Shown: positions 18,103 to 27,551 of the stretch, piece by piece
Numbering within the stretch: position 1 is the stretch's first letter
Layout: the number at the start of each line of letters is the position of its first letter
Assembly: GCA_025210295.1 (NCBI GenBank)
Contig: JAOASC010000016.1
Location: forward strand, 1-64,000
Direction of reading: 5' to 3'
From: Flavobacteriales bacterium
Lineage (GTDB): Bacteria; Bacteroidota; Bacteroidia; Flavobacteriales_D; Parvicellaceae
DNA length: 64,000 nt
Notes under the pieces: model-generated
Databases searched by the model: none
What the model saw: the letters and a program-made list of their open reading frames with translations, nothing else
What the model was told of the DNA's origin: nothing
Translations under genes and position numbers: made by a program

Positions 18103-18743
18103 CAAAAGCAGAAAAAGTACAGTATGTAATCGATGAACTGGAACGTCTATACCCAGAGGTCCCAATACCATTAGATCATACCGATGAATACACCTTATTA
18201 GTAGCAGTTTTACTTTCTGCTCAATGTACGGATGAAAGAGTGAATAAAATCACACCATTATTGTATGCTAAGGCCAACAATCCATTTGATATGGTAAAAC
18301 TGGAGGTAGATGAAATTCGAGAAATTATCCGCCCTTGTGGTTTGTCTCCACGAAAATCAAAAGCCATTCATGAACTATCTCAAATTTTAATTGAAAAATA
18401 TGATGGTGTTGTTCCAGATAATATGGAGTTGTTAGAAGAGTTACCTGGAGTAGGGCATAAAACAGCATCAGTAGTTATTTCTCAAGCTTTTGGAGTCCCT
18501 GCATTCCCTGTAGACACGCATATTCACCGTTTGATGTATCGTTGGAATTTAACAAATGGAAAAAATGTACAGCAGACCGAAAAAGATGCCAAACGTCTAT
18601 TTCCTAAAGAAATATGGAATAAGCTACATTTACAAATCATCTTTTATGGAAGAGAATATTCTCCAGCCAGAAGTCCTAAAAAAGCAGTAGATTATATTAC
18701 CATGAAAATTGGAAGAAAATCAGAGATTGATAAAATGAAGTAG
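18099..18743 (+). CDS. nth: Endonuclease III lacking the iron-sulfur cluster
   Basis: The 214-residue base-excision glycosylase/AP lyase has the HhH motif LPGVGHKT with the catalytic lysine K121 and the catalytic aspartate D139 in VDTHIHR. In E. coli Nth the C-terminus holds four cysteines (C-x6-C-x2-C-x5-C) that bind [4Fe-4S]. Here the equivalent segment, GREYSPARSPKK at about 184-195, has no cysteine, and none occurs after C80. The enzyme should still remove oxidised pyrimidines. Its ATG overlaps the preceding stop by 4 bp. Confidence 0.9.
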   Translation: MTKAEKVQYVIDELERLYPEVPIPLDHTDEYTLLVAVLLSAQCTDERVNKITPLLYAKANNPFDMVKLEVDEIREIIRPCGLSPRKSKAIHELSQILIEKYDGVVPDNMELLEELPGVGHKTASVVISQAFGVPAFPVDTHIHRLMYRWNLTNGKNVQQTEKDAKRLFPKEIWNKLHLQIIFYGREYSPARSPKKAVDYITMKIGRKSEIDKMK

Positions 18744-18841
18744 GAGGTAGCCGAACTTTCATTGAGTTAAACCAAATGATAAGTATTAATATGTAATACG
18801 CTTATTTCTTAATAGGTTTGTTTAAACAAACAATTACTTAA

Positions 18842-19327
18842 ATGAAACTATTAGAACAACTAATAATTGGTTTACTCATTTTTATCCTCAATGGCTGTTC
18901 AATTGAAAATAATGAGAGTGCAAAACAATTAATAATAGAAGATGAAGCATCTTTAAAGTATTACGAAGACCTTATAGACGAATATCAAGGTCACTTTTTA
19001 GAATATTCTTTACCTAATTCTCAAGCTAGAATTGAAGGTTTTGATTTATCAGCTCATTTAGATTCTATAAAGAATAGAATGGACACAATAGCGCAACAGT
19101 TTTATACTGTTGATAAGCTTACCTTATTAGAAAGGTATATCGACAATGATACAGATTATGTAAATATTATTGGGATGTTAGTCATTTGTCACGATTCTGA
19201 ATTACCTAAAGGGCAACAAATCATACATAAATATCGAAAATGTAGTCAAATCACAAAGAAAAGATTAAGTATTGCAGATTGTGAACTCCTAGCAGATTTA
19301 GTAGAAACTTGGTTTTATTCTGAATAA
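18842..19327 (+). CDS. Hypothetical lipoprotein
   Basis: I do not recognise this 161-residue protein. It has a clear lipoprotein signal (hydrophobic 7-16, then NGC19), a mainly helical, acidic body, and three cysteines (residues 127, 143 and 153 approximately) in the C-terminal third that could form disulfides in the periplasm. It has 98 bp of upstream sequence and converges on the hydrolase at 19334 with 6 bp between them. Confidence 0.65.
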   Translation: MKLLEQLIIGLLIFILNGCSIENNESAKQLIIEDEASLKYYEDLIDEYQGHFLEYSLPNSQARIEGFDLSAHLDSIKNRMDTIAQQFYTVDKLTLLERYIDNDTDYVNIIGMLVICHDSELPKGQQIIHKYRKCSQITKKRLSIADCELLADLVETWFYSE

Positions 19328-19333
19328 TACTTT

Positions 19334-20239
19334 TTAAAGTTTGATAAAGCTCTCTAATTGTTCAATATAATTTTGATACCCTAAATTTTGAGGAACACCA
19401 TTTGTTCCATGATTAGCATTTGGGACTCTTTCAAAATGCCCATAAACACCGCTGTAATTCTGGTAAATGATTTCTCCATTTGAAATCTTTAAATAATCAT
19501 CTAATTCACCATGAAATAAATAGAAAGGTTGTTGAACTTGTTTTATTTTCTCAGCATTATCGAACTCTAAAGTTGAAAAGAATTCAGCACTCACATTCAT
19601 AACCGTAGCTTCTTCAGCTAGATTGGCAGCAGATGCCATTGGGGCTTCTAAAATCAACTTACTAGGTTTAAACTCTTCAAAATTAGCAGCCATTTCAGTT
19701 GCTGGAACACTCCCTAAACTAAAACCATAAAATACGACATGATTAGCAGTTACGCCTTGGGCTTTTAACCATCTTAAAACAGTTCGTGTATCTTCATATA
19801 ATGTTGCTTCTGTTGATGAACCCTTTGAGAGTCCATAACCTCTATAGTCATAGGTTAATACTCCATAATTATTTTTTCCTCCAATGTTTGCCAATAATTT
19901 TGTTCTAGGCCAATAAGCATCCATGTGTTTTGACTGTCCATGGCTATATACAATGATTGTATCTGTTGCTATAGTGTTGAGATCACCAATATACAAGGCG
20001 TAAATTTCTGTAGAAGATGCTTCAGTGTCAAGTTGAGAGTTTAGTGTAAACAAATGTAAGTGGTCTTCAGGAATATTAAAACTAGATGGGATGTCATCCA
20101 TATCAGATTCTCCCTCATAGTTTTCAAGTAAATAGGCTTCAATTTCTTCACCTCTAAAAACCATAGGGTCAAGTTTTGCACAAGCTCCAAAAACAGCAAC
20201 TAACATCAAAAGATGGAATAAATAGTTAAGCTTAATCAT
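19334..20239 (-). CDS. Alpha/beta hydrolase lipoprotein
   Basis: The 301-residue protein has a lipobox with C20 (FGAC), then an alpha/beta hydrolase domain with YSHGQS near 103, YDYRGYGLS near 128 and the nucleophile elbow GFSLGS with serine at about 173. HGELDD near 250 and NANHG near 277 supply the aspartate and histidine. The motif order matches the BAAT/dipeptidyl-type serine aminopeptidase S33 group. It is anchored in the envelope, substrate unknown. The gene follows the 223-residue lipoprotein after 2 bp. Confidence 0.8.
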   Translation of the reverse strand: MIKLNYLFHLLMLVAVFGACAKLDPMVFRGEEIEAYLLENYEGESDMDDIPSSFNIPEDHLHLFTLNSQLDTEASSTEIYALYIGDLNTIATDTIIVYSHGQSKHMDAYWPRTKLLANIGGKNNYGVLTYDYRGYGLSKGSSTEATLYEDTRTVLRWLKAQGVTANHVVFYGFSLGSVPATEMAANFEEFKPSKLILEAPMASAANLAEEATVMNVSAEFFSTLEFDNAEKIKQVQQPFYLFHGELDDYLKISNGEIIYQNYSGVYGHFERVPNANHGTNGVPQNLGYQNYIEQLESFIKL

Positions 20240-20241
20240 AA

Positions 20242-20913
20242 TTAGAAGAGTTTAGTTATTCCGAAATAAAGTCCCATAGCACCTTTGTTATTAGCAATAC
20301 TTTGATAGGGTACAAATACATCATGACTATTCTGTCCAAGTCCTAACAATTTGTACTCAATATTGAATTGTAAGGCTTTACTTTTTAAGGTCAATCCAGC
20401 ATGGGGATTAGGAAGCCATCTTTGTAGTTGCTCTAAATCATGGGCTCTTTTAGCTCTAAGTTCAAACCAATTAGAAAGCCCCAGATACCAGAAGTGATTT
20501 CTTTTTGAAAAGTTCCAATAAGCATTGAAGTCTATACTTGGCCAATACCTTGTTGTTCCTGTTCTTAAACTGGTAACAATCGTATTGTTCAAAGAACTTG
20601 ATAGGGCAGGGAAGTGATCTTTTTGTTTAAATAAACGATACGTTACCCCTAAGTCGCTGTGGAAATTATTAAAAACCAAAGCAGTAGTATGCAAGCCTCC
20701 AAATGCAGTTAAATTTGAATCTATGCCATATCCATATACTACAGAAGACATTGGAGTAGGAATGACAGCTCCTCCAAAATTAATAAGTGGACCTCCAATA
20801 CTGGCTCCAACTGCATGTTGCTTTTTTGCAAGAGGTTCTACAAATCGTGAACTAGAACAGGAAGCTTGAACTAGAATTATTGTTATTATAAAAAGGTAAA
20901 GAAAATGCTTCAT
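20242..20913 (-). CDS. Hypothetical lipoprotein, barrel-like
   Basis: This 223-residue protein has a lipobox signal peptide with C19 (QASC). The rest is rich in alternating aromatic and polar residues (YGYGIDSNLTAFGGLHTT, YWNFSKRNHFWYLG) and ends in phenylalanine, which resembles outer-membrane beta-barrel sequence. A lipid-modified barrel of this sort is common in Bacteroidota, but I cannot name the family. It is the first gene of a two-gene operon with the hydrolase. Confidence 0.65.
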   Translation of the reverse strand: MKHFLYLFIITIILVQASCSSSRFVEPLAKKQHAVGASIGGPLINFGGAVIPTPMSSVVYGYGIDSNLTAFGGLHTTALVFNNFHSDLGVTYRLFKQKDHFPALSSSLNNTIVTSLRTGTTRYWPSIDFNAYWNFSKRNHFWYLGLSNWFELRAKRAHDLEQLQRWLPNPHAGLTLKSKALQFNIEYKLLGLGQNSHDVFVPYQSIANNKGAMGLYFGITKLF

Positions 20914-20941
20914 TACGATTAAAAGTAATGAATATATATGA

Positions 20942-20976
20942 AAAAAGCACCTTAATATAAAATTAAGATGCTTTTT
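20942..20976 (-). terminator. Terminator after pnp
   Basis: AAAAAGCACCTTAAT and ATTAAGATGCTTTTT form a long stem with one mismatch around a short loop. It lies about 20 bp downstream of the pnp stop on the minus strand, and its A/T ends provide a T run in that direction. Confidence 0.8.
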
Positions 20977-20996
20977 ATTATTTTTTAACGAAACTA

Positions 20997-23150
20997 CTAT
21001 TTAGCTTCAGCTTTTTCCTTTTTTTCAGGTTTAGGTAAAAGAGTTTTTCTAGAAATTTTTAGTTTTCCATTTTTAGGATCTTTCCCAATCACTTTTACAT
21101 CTAAAACGTCACCTGTTTTTAAGTAATCGTCAACCTTTTCAACTCTTTCCCAAGCAATTTCACTAACGTGAAGTAAGGCATCAATACCAGGTAAAATTTC
21201 AACAAATGCTCCAAAGGCAACAATGTTTTTAACTTTTCCTGAGTAAGTTTCTCCAACTTCAGCAGTAGGAGGGAAAGCAATTGCTTTTACTCTAGCCATT
21301 GCTTCATCTAAACCAGCTTTATCGTCAGAATAGATTTCAACCATTGCCATTTTATCATCATCAGGATCACCAATAGAGATCGTTGTATTGGTCTCGGCTT
21401 GGATTGCTTGAATCGTTTCTCCACCTTTTCCGATAATTCCTCCAACAACTTCATCTGGAACTAAGATTGTTTCAATTCTTGGAACATGTGGTTTATAATC
21501 AACTCTTGGCTCAGCAATTGTCTCTTTAATTTTGTTTAAGATATGTAATCTACCATCTCTAGCTTGATCCAATGCTTCTTCAAGCATTTTATAGTCAAGT
21601 CCTTCGATTTTGATATCCATTTGACAAGCTGTAATACCATCTTCAGTTCCTGTGACTTTAAAGTCCATATCTCCTAAGTGATCTTCATCTCCTAGAATAT
21701 CTGATAAGACAACATAATCTTTGTTATCAGTAATTAATCCCATTGCAATTCCAGATACAGGCTTTTTCATTTTAACACCACCATCTAATAGTGCAATTGT
21801 ACCAGCACAAACAGTAGCCATAGAAGAAGAACCATTTGATTCTAAAATTTCAGAAACTAAACGAATTGTATATGGATTATCTTTTTTCTCAGGTAACATT
21901 GGTTTTAATGCTCTTAACGCTAAGTTACCATGTCCAACCTCTCTACGGCTTACCCCTCTAATAGGTCTAGCTTCACCAGTTGAGAAAGGAGGGAAGTTGT
22001 AATGTAAAATAAAGTCTTCTTCAGTTTGAATAATTGGAGAATCTTTTCTTTGAACATCTAATTTACTTCCAAGAGTAAGTGTCATTAAAGCTTGTGTTTC
22101 TCCTCTTTGGAATAATGCAGAACCATGTGGGCTAGGCAAGTACCCTGCTTCAGACCAGATATGTCTAATCTCATTCATATCACGTCCATCTAAACGAATT
22201 TTTTCGTCTAACATGCAACGACGTACTGCTTCTTTTTGAGCTTTTTTGAAATATTGATTCACTAAGAATTTATTCTCACTGTAAAACTCTTCAGTAACAG
22301 TTGCTAAATAATCTTCTTTTACAGCTCCAAATAATTCTCCTCTTTTCTTTTTATCGTTTAACCCTTGTTTAGCGATATCATAACATCTTTGGAAAGAAAA
22401 ATCAAAGATAGTTTTCTTTAATTCTTCATCACTTTTCTCATGTGAGTAAGCTCTTTTTTCTTGAGCTTTTTCAACAGCTTGAGTTAATTCATTTAATGCT
22501 TCACATTGTGTGATGATGGCTTTATGAGCGACTTTAATTGCTTCTAACATTTCTGCTTCAGAAACTTCTAACATTTCACCTTCAACCATTACAATGCTGT
22601 CTAAGCTTCCTGCTACCATTAAGTCGATGTCAGCACCTTTTAATTCTTCAAAAGTAGGGTTAATTAAGAACTCACCATCTTTTCTAGCAACTCTTACTTC
22701 TGAAACTGGTCCGTTAAATGGAATGTCAGAAACAGCTAATGCAGCAGCAGCAGCGAAACAAGCATATTGATCAGGCATGTTTTCTTTGTCAGAAGACATT
22801 AACTGAATCATGATTTGAGTATCAGCGTGATAATCGTCTGGGAACAATGGTCTTAAAGCTCTATCGACTAGACGCATTGTTAATATTTCTTCATCTGTAG
22901 GGCGTGCCTCTCTTTTTAAGAATCCTCCTGGAAATCTTCCTGTAGAAGCAAATTTTTCTCTATAATCTACCGTCAATGGTAAAAAATCTAAATCTTCTTG
23001 TGCGTCTTTGTTAGAAACAACTGTTGCTAAAAGCATCGTGTCTCCAACTCTTACAACTACTGAACCATCAGCTTGTTTAGCTAATTTTCCAGATTCAATG
23101 GTAATCTCCTTTCCGTTACCTAAATTAATTGTTTTGTTGATAATATTCAT
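20997..23150 (-). CDS. pnp: Polyribonucleotide nucleotidyltransferase (PNPase)
   Basis: The 717-residue enzyme has two RNase PH domains, with the GRFPGGF and [11 protein letters not shown] active-site loops, a linking helical domain, a KH domain ([12 protein letters not shown] near 583) and a C-terminal S1 domain ([18 protein letters not shown]). It degrades RNA 3' to 5' by phosphorolysis and trims mRNA in the cytosol. It lies downstream of rpsO in the same direction, but a terminator-like hairpin (23212-23250) separates them, so read-through or a separate promoter must supply pnp. Confidence 0.97.
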   Translation of the reverse strand: MNIINKTINLGNGKEITIESGKLAKQADGSVVVRVGDTMLLATVVSNKDAQEDLDFLPLTVDYREKFASTGRFPGGFLKREARPTDEEILTMRLVDRALRPLFPDDYHADTQIMIQLMSSDKENMPDQYACFAAAAALAVSDIPFNGPVSEVRVARKDGEFLINPTFEELKGADIDLMVAGSLDSIVMVEGEMLEVSEAEMLEAIKVAHKAIITQCEALNELTQAVEKAQEKRAYSHEKSDEELKKTIFDFSFQRCYDIAKQGLNDKKKRGELFGAVKEDYLATVTEEFYSENKFLVNQYFKKAQKEAVRRCMLDEKIRLDGRDMNEIRHIWSEAGYLPSPHGSALFQRGETQALMTLTLGSKLDVQRKDSPIIQTEEDFILHYNFPPFSTGEARPIRGVSRREVGHGNLALRALKPMLPEKKDNPYTIRLVSEILESNGSSSMATVCAGTIALLDGGVKMKKPVSGIAMGLITDNKDYVVLSDILGDEDHLGDMDFKVTGTEDGITACQMDIKIEGLDYKMLEEALDQARDGRLHILNKIKETIAEPRVDYKPHVPRIETILVPDEVVGGIIGKGGETIQAIQAETNTTISIGDPDDDKMAMVEIYSDDKAGLDEAMARVKAIAFPPTAEVGETYSGKVKNIVAFGAFVEILPGIDALLHVSEIAWERVEKVDDYLKTGDVLDVKVIGKDPKNGKLKISRKTLLPKPEKKEKAEAK

Positions 23151-23211
23151 CTTTTGTTTTGTTTATAAAATGCCGTATTGCACTTTATTTGCTTATTTTT
23201 CGTAAATATAA

Positions 23212-23250
23212 AAAAAAGGACTGATGTATAGTGTACAAAAGTCCTTTTTT
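23212..23250 (-). terminator. Terminator between rpsO and pnp
   Basis: AAAAAAGGACT and AGTCCTTTTTT form a perfect 11-bp stem with a 17-base loop, 21 bp after the rpsO stop. It works in both directions by sequence. It could attenuate read-through into pnp. Confidence 0.8.
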
Positions 23251-23271
23251 AAGTTGATTAGTCCATAGATA

Positions 23272-23541
23272 TTATCTACGTAATCCTAATTCTTTAACAA
23301 TCGCTCTATAACGATTGATGTCTTTCTTTTTTAAGTAATCTAAGTGATTTCTTCTTTTACCTACTAAAGCAATTAGTGCTCTTTGCGTAGCGAAATCCTT
23401 TCTATTCTTTTTTAAGTGCTCTGTTAAGTGAGCAATTCTGAATGTGAACATAGCGATTTGAGCTTCTGAGCTTCCTGTGTTGTTTTCGCTACCTCCAAAT
23501 TTTTTGAAGAATTCAATCTTCTTTTCTGCTGTTAAATACAT
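23272..23541 (-). CDS. rpsO: 30S ribosomal protein S15
   Basis: At 89 residues it has the standard S15 length. The conserved features NTGSSEAQIA, LTEHLKKNRKDF and the C-terminal RRNHLDYLKKKD with a closing YR-x-IV-x-ELGLRR are all present. S15 binds the central domain of 16S rRNA early in assembly. It is transcribed from its own -7 element at 23598 and lies upstream of pnp, a classical gene pair. Confidence 0.97.
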   Translation of the reverse strand: MYLTAEKKIEFFKKFGGSENNTGSSEAQIAMFTFRIAHLTEHLKKNRKDFATQRALIALVGKRRNHLDYLKKKDINRYRAIVKELGLRR

Positions 23542-23597
23542 CTTGCAATACTTTTTTAGTGATTGTTATGCTAAAGTCACTTTGACTTTTCGGACGG

Positions 23598-23605
23598 CAA
23601 AGATA
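23598..23605 (-). promoter_or_regulatory. -7 element for rpsO
   Basis: CAAAGATA on the plus strand reads TATCTTTG on the minus strand. It lies 56 bp upstream of the rpsO start, leaving a leader of about 50 bases in which the usual S15 autoregulation could operate. Confidence 0.55.
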
Positions 23606-23624
23606 TAAAGAATATCTGAATTGC

Positions 23625-24467
23625 CTAATTTTTAAACATTTTTATTACTAAAGATAATTTTTCTTTTAATTCTCTTCTGTCAATAATGAAGTCTAAGAAG
23701 CCGTGTTCCAATAGAAACTCTGCTCTTTGGAAGCCTTCTGGTAAATCTTTTCCAATAGTTTCTTTGACAACTCTTGGTCCAGCAAAAGCAATTAATGCTC
23801 CAGGTTCTCCAATATTGATATCTCCTAACATCGCAAACGAGGCAGTAATTCCACCAGTAGTCGGGTCAGTGAGATAAGAAATATATGGTAATTTAGCTTC
23901 TGACAACTTGGTTAATTTAGCAGAAGTTTTAGCCATTTGCATTAAAGAAAAACCTGCTTCCATCATTCTTGCACCTCCAGATTTTGAAATCATCATAAAA
24001 GGGCATTTCTTTTCAATAGCCTTATCGATAGCTCTTGCAATTTTTTCTCCAACTACCGATCCCATAGATCCACCAATAAAAGCAAAGTCCATTGCTGCTA
24101 CTACTAATGGTTCTCCGTTTATTTTTCCAAATCCTGTAGATACGGCATCTTTTAAACTCGATTTCTTTTGAGCACTTGCAATTCGATCAGTATATTTTTT
24201 AGTGTCCTCAAAAGATAGTGGATCTCCAGATTCTAAATCTGTGTCTAACTCTTGATATTTATTGTCATCAAAAATAATCTCGAAATAATCTGCTGAACCA
24301 ATTCTAGTGTGAAACCCCTCATTTGGAGTTACATAAGCGTTTTCTTTTAAAGCTTTTGTTTCAATTATTTCACCTCCTGGAGTTTTATACCAATACCCAT
24401 CAGGAGCTTCCTTTTTCTCTGTAGTAGGAGTAACTACTCCTTTATCTTTTCTTTTAAACCAAGCCAT
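23625..24467 (-). CDS. accD: Acetyl-CoA carboxylase carboxyltransferase beta subunit without zinc ribbon cysteines
   Basis: The 280-residue crotonase-fold subunit has the carboxyltransferase motifs [31 protein letters not shown] and FAGPRVV, so it should pair with AccA to make malonyl-CoA for fatty acid synthesis. E. coli AccD binds zinc through four N-terminal cysteines (C-x2-C ... C-x2-C). Here the aligned segment reads YKTPGGE at 27-33 and YVTPNEG at 45-51: all four cysteines are replaced, although the flanking frame is intact. Some function of that ribbon must be lost or compensated. Confidence 0.93.
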   Translation of the reverse strand: MAWFKRKDKGVVTPTTEKKEAPDGYWYKTPGGEIIETKALKENAYVTPNEGFHTRIGSADYFEIIFDDNKYQELDTDLESGDPLSFEDTKKYTDRIASAQKKSSLKDAVSTGFGKINGEPLVVAAMDFAFIGGSMGSVVGEKIARAIDKAIEKKCPFMMISKSGGARMMEAGFSLMQMAKTSAKLTKLSEAKLPYISYLTDPTTGGITASFAMLGDINIGEPGALIAFAGPRVVKETIGKDLPEGFQRAEFLLEHGFLDFIIDRRELKEKLSLVIKMFKN

Positions 24468-24509
24468 TCTTTTCTAATTCAATTAATAATTCGAATCAAT
24501 TAATTTTTC

Positions 24510-25580
24510 TTATGCAATAGAAATACTTTCGTCTAAATATACATCTTGAATTGCATTCAATAAGGCTACCCCTTCATTCATTGGTTTCTGGAAAGCTTTT
24601 CTTCCTGAAATCAACCCTTGTCCACCAGCTCTTTTGTTGATAACAGCTGTAGCAACTGCTTGTTCTAAATCAGACTGTCCATCTCCTGTAGATGCTCCAC
24701 CAGAGTTGATTAATCCTTGACGTCCCATGTAACAGTTTGCAACTTGATATCTACACAAATCAATTGGATGGTCAGTAGTTAGTTCAGTATAAACCTTAGG
24801 GTGTGTTTTTCCGAAGTTAACAGCATTCCAACCGCCATTGTTTTCAGGTAATTTCTGCTTGATAATATCTGCTTGAATCGTTACCCCTAAGTGGTTAGCT
24901 TGTGCAGTAATATCAGTAGCTACATGATAATCTGTTCCATCTTTTTTGAAATCAGAATTTCTTAGGTAACACCATAAAATGGTTGCCATTCCCAACTCAT
25001 GTGCTCTTTCAAAAGCTTGAGCAACTTCAATGATTTGACGATTACTATCTTCAGAACCAAAATAAATAGTAGCTCCAACTGCTGCAGCTCCTAAGTTCCA
25101 AGCTTCATCTACACTTCCATACATAATTTGCTGGAAAGTATTTGGGTAAGTTAGTAGTTCGTTGTGGTTTAACTTTACAATAAAAGGAATTTTATGTGCA
25201 TACGTTCTGCTTACAGATGCCAATACACCAAAAGTTGATGCTACAGCATTACAACCTCCTTCAATCGCTAACTTAACAATGTTTTCAGAGTCAAAATAAA
25301 TAGGATTAGGTGCGAATGATGCTCCAGCTGAATGCTCAATCCCTTGATCAACTGGTAAAATAGATACATACCCCGTATTAGCTAATCTCCCGTGACTGTA
25401 GATCGCTTCTAGATTTCTTAATACCTGAGGGTTTCTATTTGATTGACTAAAAACTCTATTTACAAAATCTCCTCCTGGTAAATGTAAAAGGTCTTTACTA
25501 ATTGTTGTACATTCGTGATTAAGCAAGTTATCTGCATTTGCTCCTAAAATCTCTACTGTTTTAGACATAGTATTTTTCAA
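24510..25580 (-). CDS. fbaB: Class I fructose-bisphosphate aldolase (FbaB/DhnA type)
   Basis: The 356-residue enzyme belongs to the archaeal/bacterial class I aldolase group, not to class II, because no zinc site is seen. It has LPVDQGIEH near 77, [10 protein letters not shown] near 138 and an ATIYFGSE strand near 170, with the Schiff-base lysine expected late in the barrel ([10 protein letters not shown] region). It cleaves fructose 1,6-bisphosphate in glycolysis and gluconeogenesis. It is a single gene with its own -7 element; accD lies 42 bp downstream in the same direction. Confidence 0.9.
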   Translation of the reverse strand: MKNTMSKTVEILGANADNLLNHECTTISKDLLHLPGGDFVNRVFSQSNRNPQVLRNLEAIYSHGRLANTGYVSILPVDQGIEHSAGASFAPNPIYFDSENIVKLAIEGGCNAVASTFGVLASVSRTYAHKIPFIVKLNHNELLTYPNTFQQIMYGSVDEAWNLGAAAVGATIYFGSEDSNRQIIEVAQAFERAHELGMATILWCYLRNSDFKKDGTDYHVATDITAQANHLGVTIQADIIKQKLPENNGGWNAVNFGKTHPKVYTELTTDHPIDLCRYQVANCYMGRQGLINSGGASTGDGQSDLEQAVATAVINKRAGGQGLISGRKAFQKPMNEGVALLNAIQDVYLDESISIA

Positions 25581-25599
25581 ATTATTTGATTTCGAACTA

Positions 25600-25607
25600 C
25601 AAATCTA
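25600..25607 (-). promoter_or_regulatory. -7 element for fbaB
   Basis: CAAATCTA on the plus strand reads TAGATTTG on the minus strand and lies 19 bp upstream of the fbaB start. Confidence 0.5.
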
Positions 25608-25705
25608 AAAAAAAACAAGTGCTTCTACTATTTTTTAAACTTTTTCTCTTTTCTTTTTGTAAACATTTCTACTTTGAAAATTGAGATGACTCAGTATAAA
25701 ATAAA

Positions 25706-25733
25706 AAAGCGATTATCATTTAATAATCGCTTT
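25706..25733 (-). terminator. Terminator after the DUF4139 gene
   Basis: AAAGCGATTAT and ATAATCGCTTT form a perfect 11-bp stem around a short loop, followed on the minus strand by a T run. It lies 17 bp after the stop of the gene at 25751. Confidence 0.85.
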
Positions 25734-25750
25734 GAAGTAGTTCTTTATGC

Positions 25751-27433
25751 CTAGAGTACCAAATTCTTATCTTTATTGTAAGTGATACTATAAACGTATT
25801 TAATCTTTTTTGTTTCTCTTGGATTTATCGTTGTATTCCATGTTAAAAATCCTTTATGTTGATTATAGTTTGCTTTTCCTTTATTAATCAAATTGACTTT
25901 GATCTCTTCAACATTGGTTAATGGAATTTGATCCATTATTGTTAATTTAACATGTGAGCTTTTCATACTCTTTACCGTAATTTGATAGGTTAATGTTGAT
26001 TCTTTTTCGTTTGACAATTTCTTAATTTTTTCTTCATTGGAAATTTTCTTTTGTTCAACAATAATTCTTCGATCTCTTCCTAATGCCAACTCTAAGGTAT
26101 CTGTCATCGTTGAAGGAGAAATTCTTGTTTGACCAACATAAGTTCCATCATAATAGATGTTTGCTACTGCTGGTAATAGGTTGAGATCTTCCCACCCTGT
26201 TAATTTTGCCATTAAAAATGCTTCTCTTTCTTTTTTGGGAACTGCAAAATATTCAAACTCAGCATCTATTTCATCCGAATTAACAGCCATTAAATGTTCT
26301 TTTCCATCTGAGGGAATAGAATAGGGGAGTTTTAACTCAAACTCTACCATAGCCATATTGTTACTCATTTGTGTAAAGTTTGAGATATGTTTTGCTTCTA
26401 CTTCATCTGAAAGCTCGTCTACATTCGCAATTGATGGCATAGCCGCAGTTTCCTTGTTGACCGAAACGTCATCTAATGAATAATTAAACGCTCCTCTTTG
26501 AATTGGTCTATAATAGCTAATATACCAAGGGGCTAACACTGGTTTATTGTTATTCCTGTTTGGATTAATAGTAGACAATGTTACATTAACGTTGTCCCAG
26601 TTAATCCCTGTATTTTGATAAACTTTCGCCTTGTAAGTTAATTTCACAGGAGCATTAACTTGATCTGCTCTTAAATCATAAGATGGAGACCACCCTGCAT
26701 TGGAAGTATTATAACTTATTTCGAGAGATCCTGAAGTAGCTACATCACAAGAAACAGTTACAATAATTTGATAGATTGGTGACAACGATTCTTGTTGTTG
26801 TGGCTTTAAGTGATTTTTCCAATTATTTAATGTGTTTAACCTGTTCGTTAATTGAGTACGAATAGCCGTTTCTTTTTCTATGCTTTTTTCAGTTTGCAAA
26901 ATCAGCTGATTGATCTCAATTAATTTTTCGCGTAAATAAACTAAGGCATCTTTTAAAAGAGGAATTGAATCATTTTGATTTTGTCCTTTTATAACTCCAC
27001 TAGATAATAAAATGTTTTTTTCACTATTGTACACCTCTAATGAAGCTCGATACTGTTTTAACTTCCAATTTGATCGACTTAATGAATCGTTAACCTGTTT
27101 AATTTCTCGTTGAGTTTTAGCAGGAATAGTGGAGGGCACTTCTATTTTTTTAGGAACTGGATAAAACACATTATGACTAACATCAAGAATCACAAAGTTT
27201 CCTCTCCCTTTAGCCTGAATACTGTTGGTGTTAAAGTTTTTTGTAATCCCCTCAAATACTAATTTTGTAATTCCTTTTTCTAAACTAAACCGTCCTTTTC
27301 TTTTTATCTGTGCTCCTTGTAAGAATACTGTTACTTCTTTAACTTTTGAACGAACTTTTTTTTCTGTCTCAGCCCCAAAAACAATCGTTGAGACTAAAAT
27401 AGTAATCGCTAAAATCAAACTCTTATTTATCAT
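25751..27433 (-). CDS. DUF4139/mucoidy-inhibitor (MuiA)-like exported protein
   Basis: This 560-residue protein has a signal peptide (hydrophobic 5-19). An N-terminal DUF4140-type domain (KVKEVTVFLQGAQI opening) is followed by a coiled coil at about 100-205. A C-terminal DUF4139 domain has SYNTSNAGWSPSYDLRAD, YKAKVYQNTGINW and closing WNTTINPRETKKIKY. Proteins of this family are widespread in Bacteroidota and are named after a mucoidy inhibitor A homologue; the biochemical role is unknown. It stands as a single gene between two terminators. Confidence 0.85.
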   Translation of the reverse strand: MINKSLILAITILVSTIVFGAETEKKVRSKVKEVTVFLQGAQIKRKGRFSLEKGITKLVFEGITKNFNTNSIQAKGRGNFVILDVSHNVFYPVPKKIEVPSTIPAKTQREIKQVNDSLSRSNWKLKQYRASLEVYNSEKNILLSSGVIKGQNQNDSIPLLKDALVYLREKLIEINQLILQTEKSIEKETAIRTQLTNRLNTLNNWKNHLKPQQQESLSPIYQIIVTVSCDVATSGSLEISYNTSNAGWSPSYDLRADQVNAPVKLTYKAKVYQNTGINWDNVNVTLSTINPNRNNNKPVLAPWYISYYRPIQRGAFNYSLDDVSVNKETAAMPSIANVDELSDEVEAKHISNFTQMSNNMAMVEFELKLPYSIPSDGKEHLMAVNSDEIDAEFEYFAVPKKEREAFLMAKLTGWEDLNLLPAVANIYYDGTYVGQTRISPSTMTDTLELALGRDRRIIVEQKKISNEEKIKKLSNEKESTLTYQITVKSMKSSHVKLTIMDQIPLTNVEEIKVNLINKGKANYNQHKGFLTWNTTINPRETKKIKYVYSITYNKDKNLVL

Positions 27434-27495
27434 CTTGTATGTGGTTTTTTAATTATTTGATAGCTAATACAAGTGAATAAAAAGAAGGTTCAAAA

Positions 27496-27528
27496 AAAAG
27501 CGGTAGAAATTAAATCTCTACCGCTTTT
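27496..27528 (-). terminator. Terminator of the peptidoglycan-hydrolase operon
   Basis: AAAAGCGGTAGA and TCTACCGCTTTT form a strong 12-bp stem, with a T run on the minus strand, 23 bp after the stop of the last operon gene. Confidence 0.9.
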
Positions 27529-27551
27529 CAAATTACTTTTACTATTTATTA

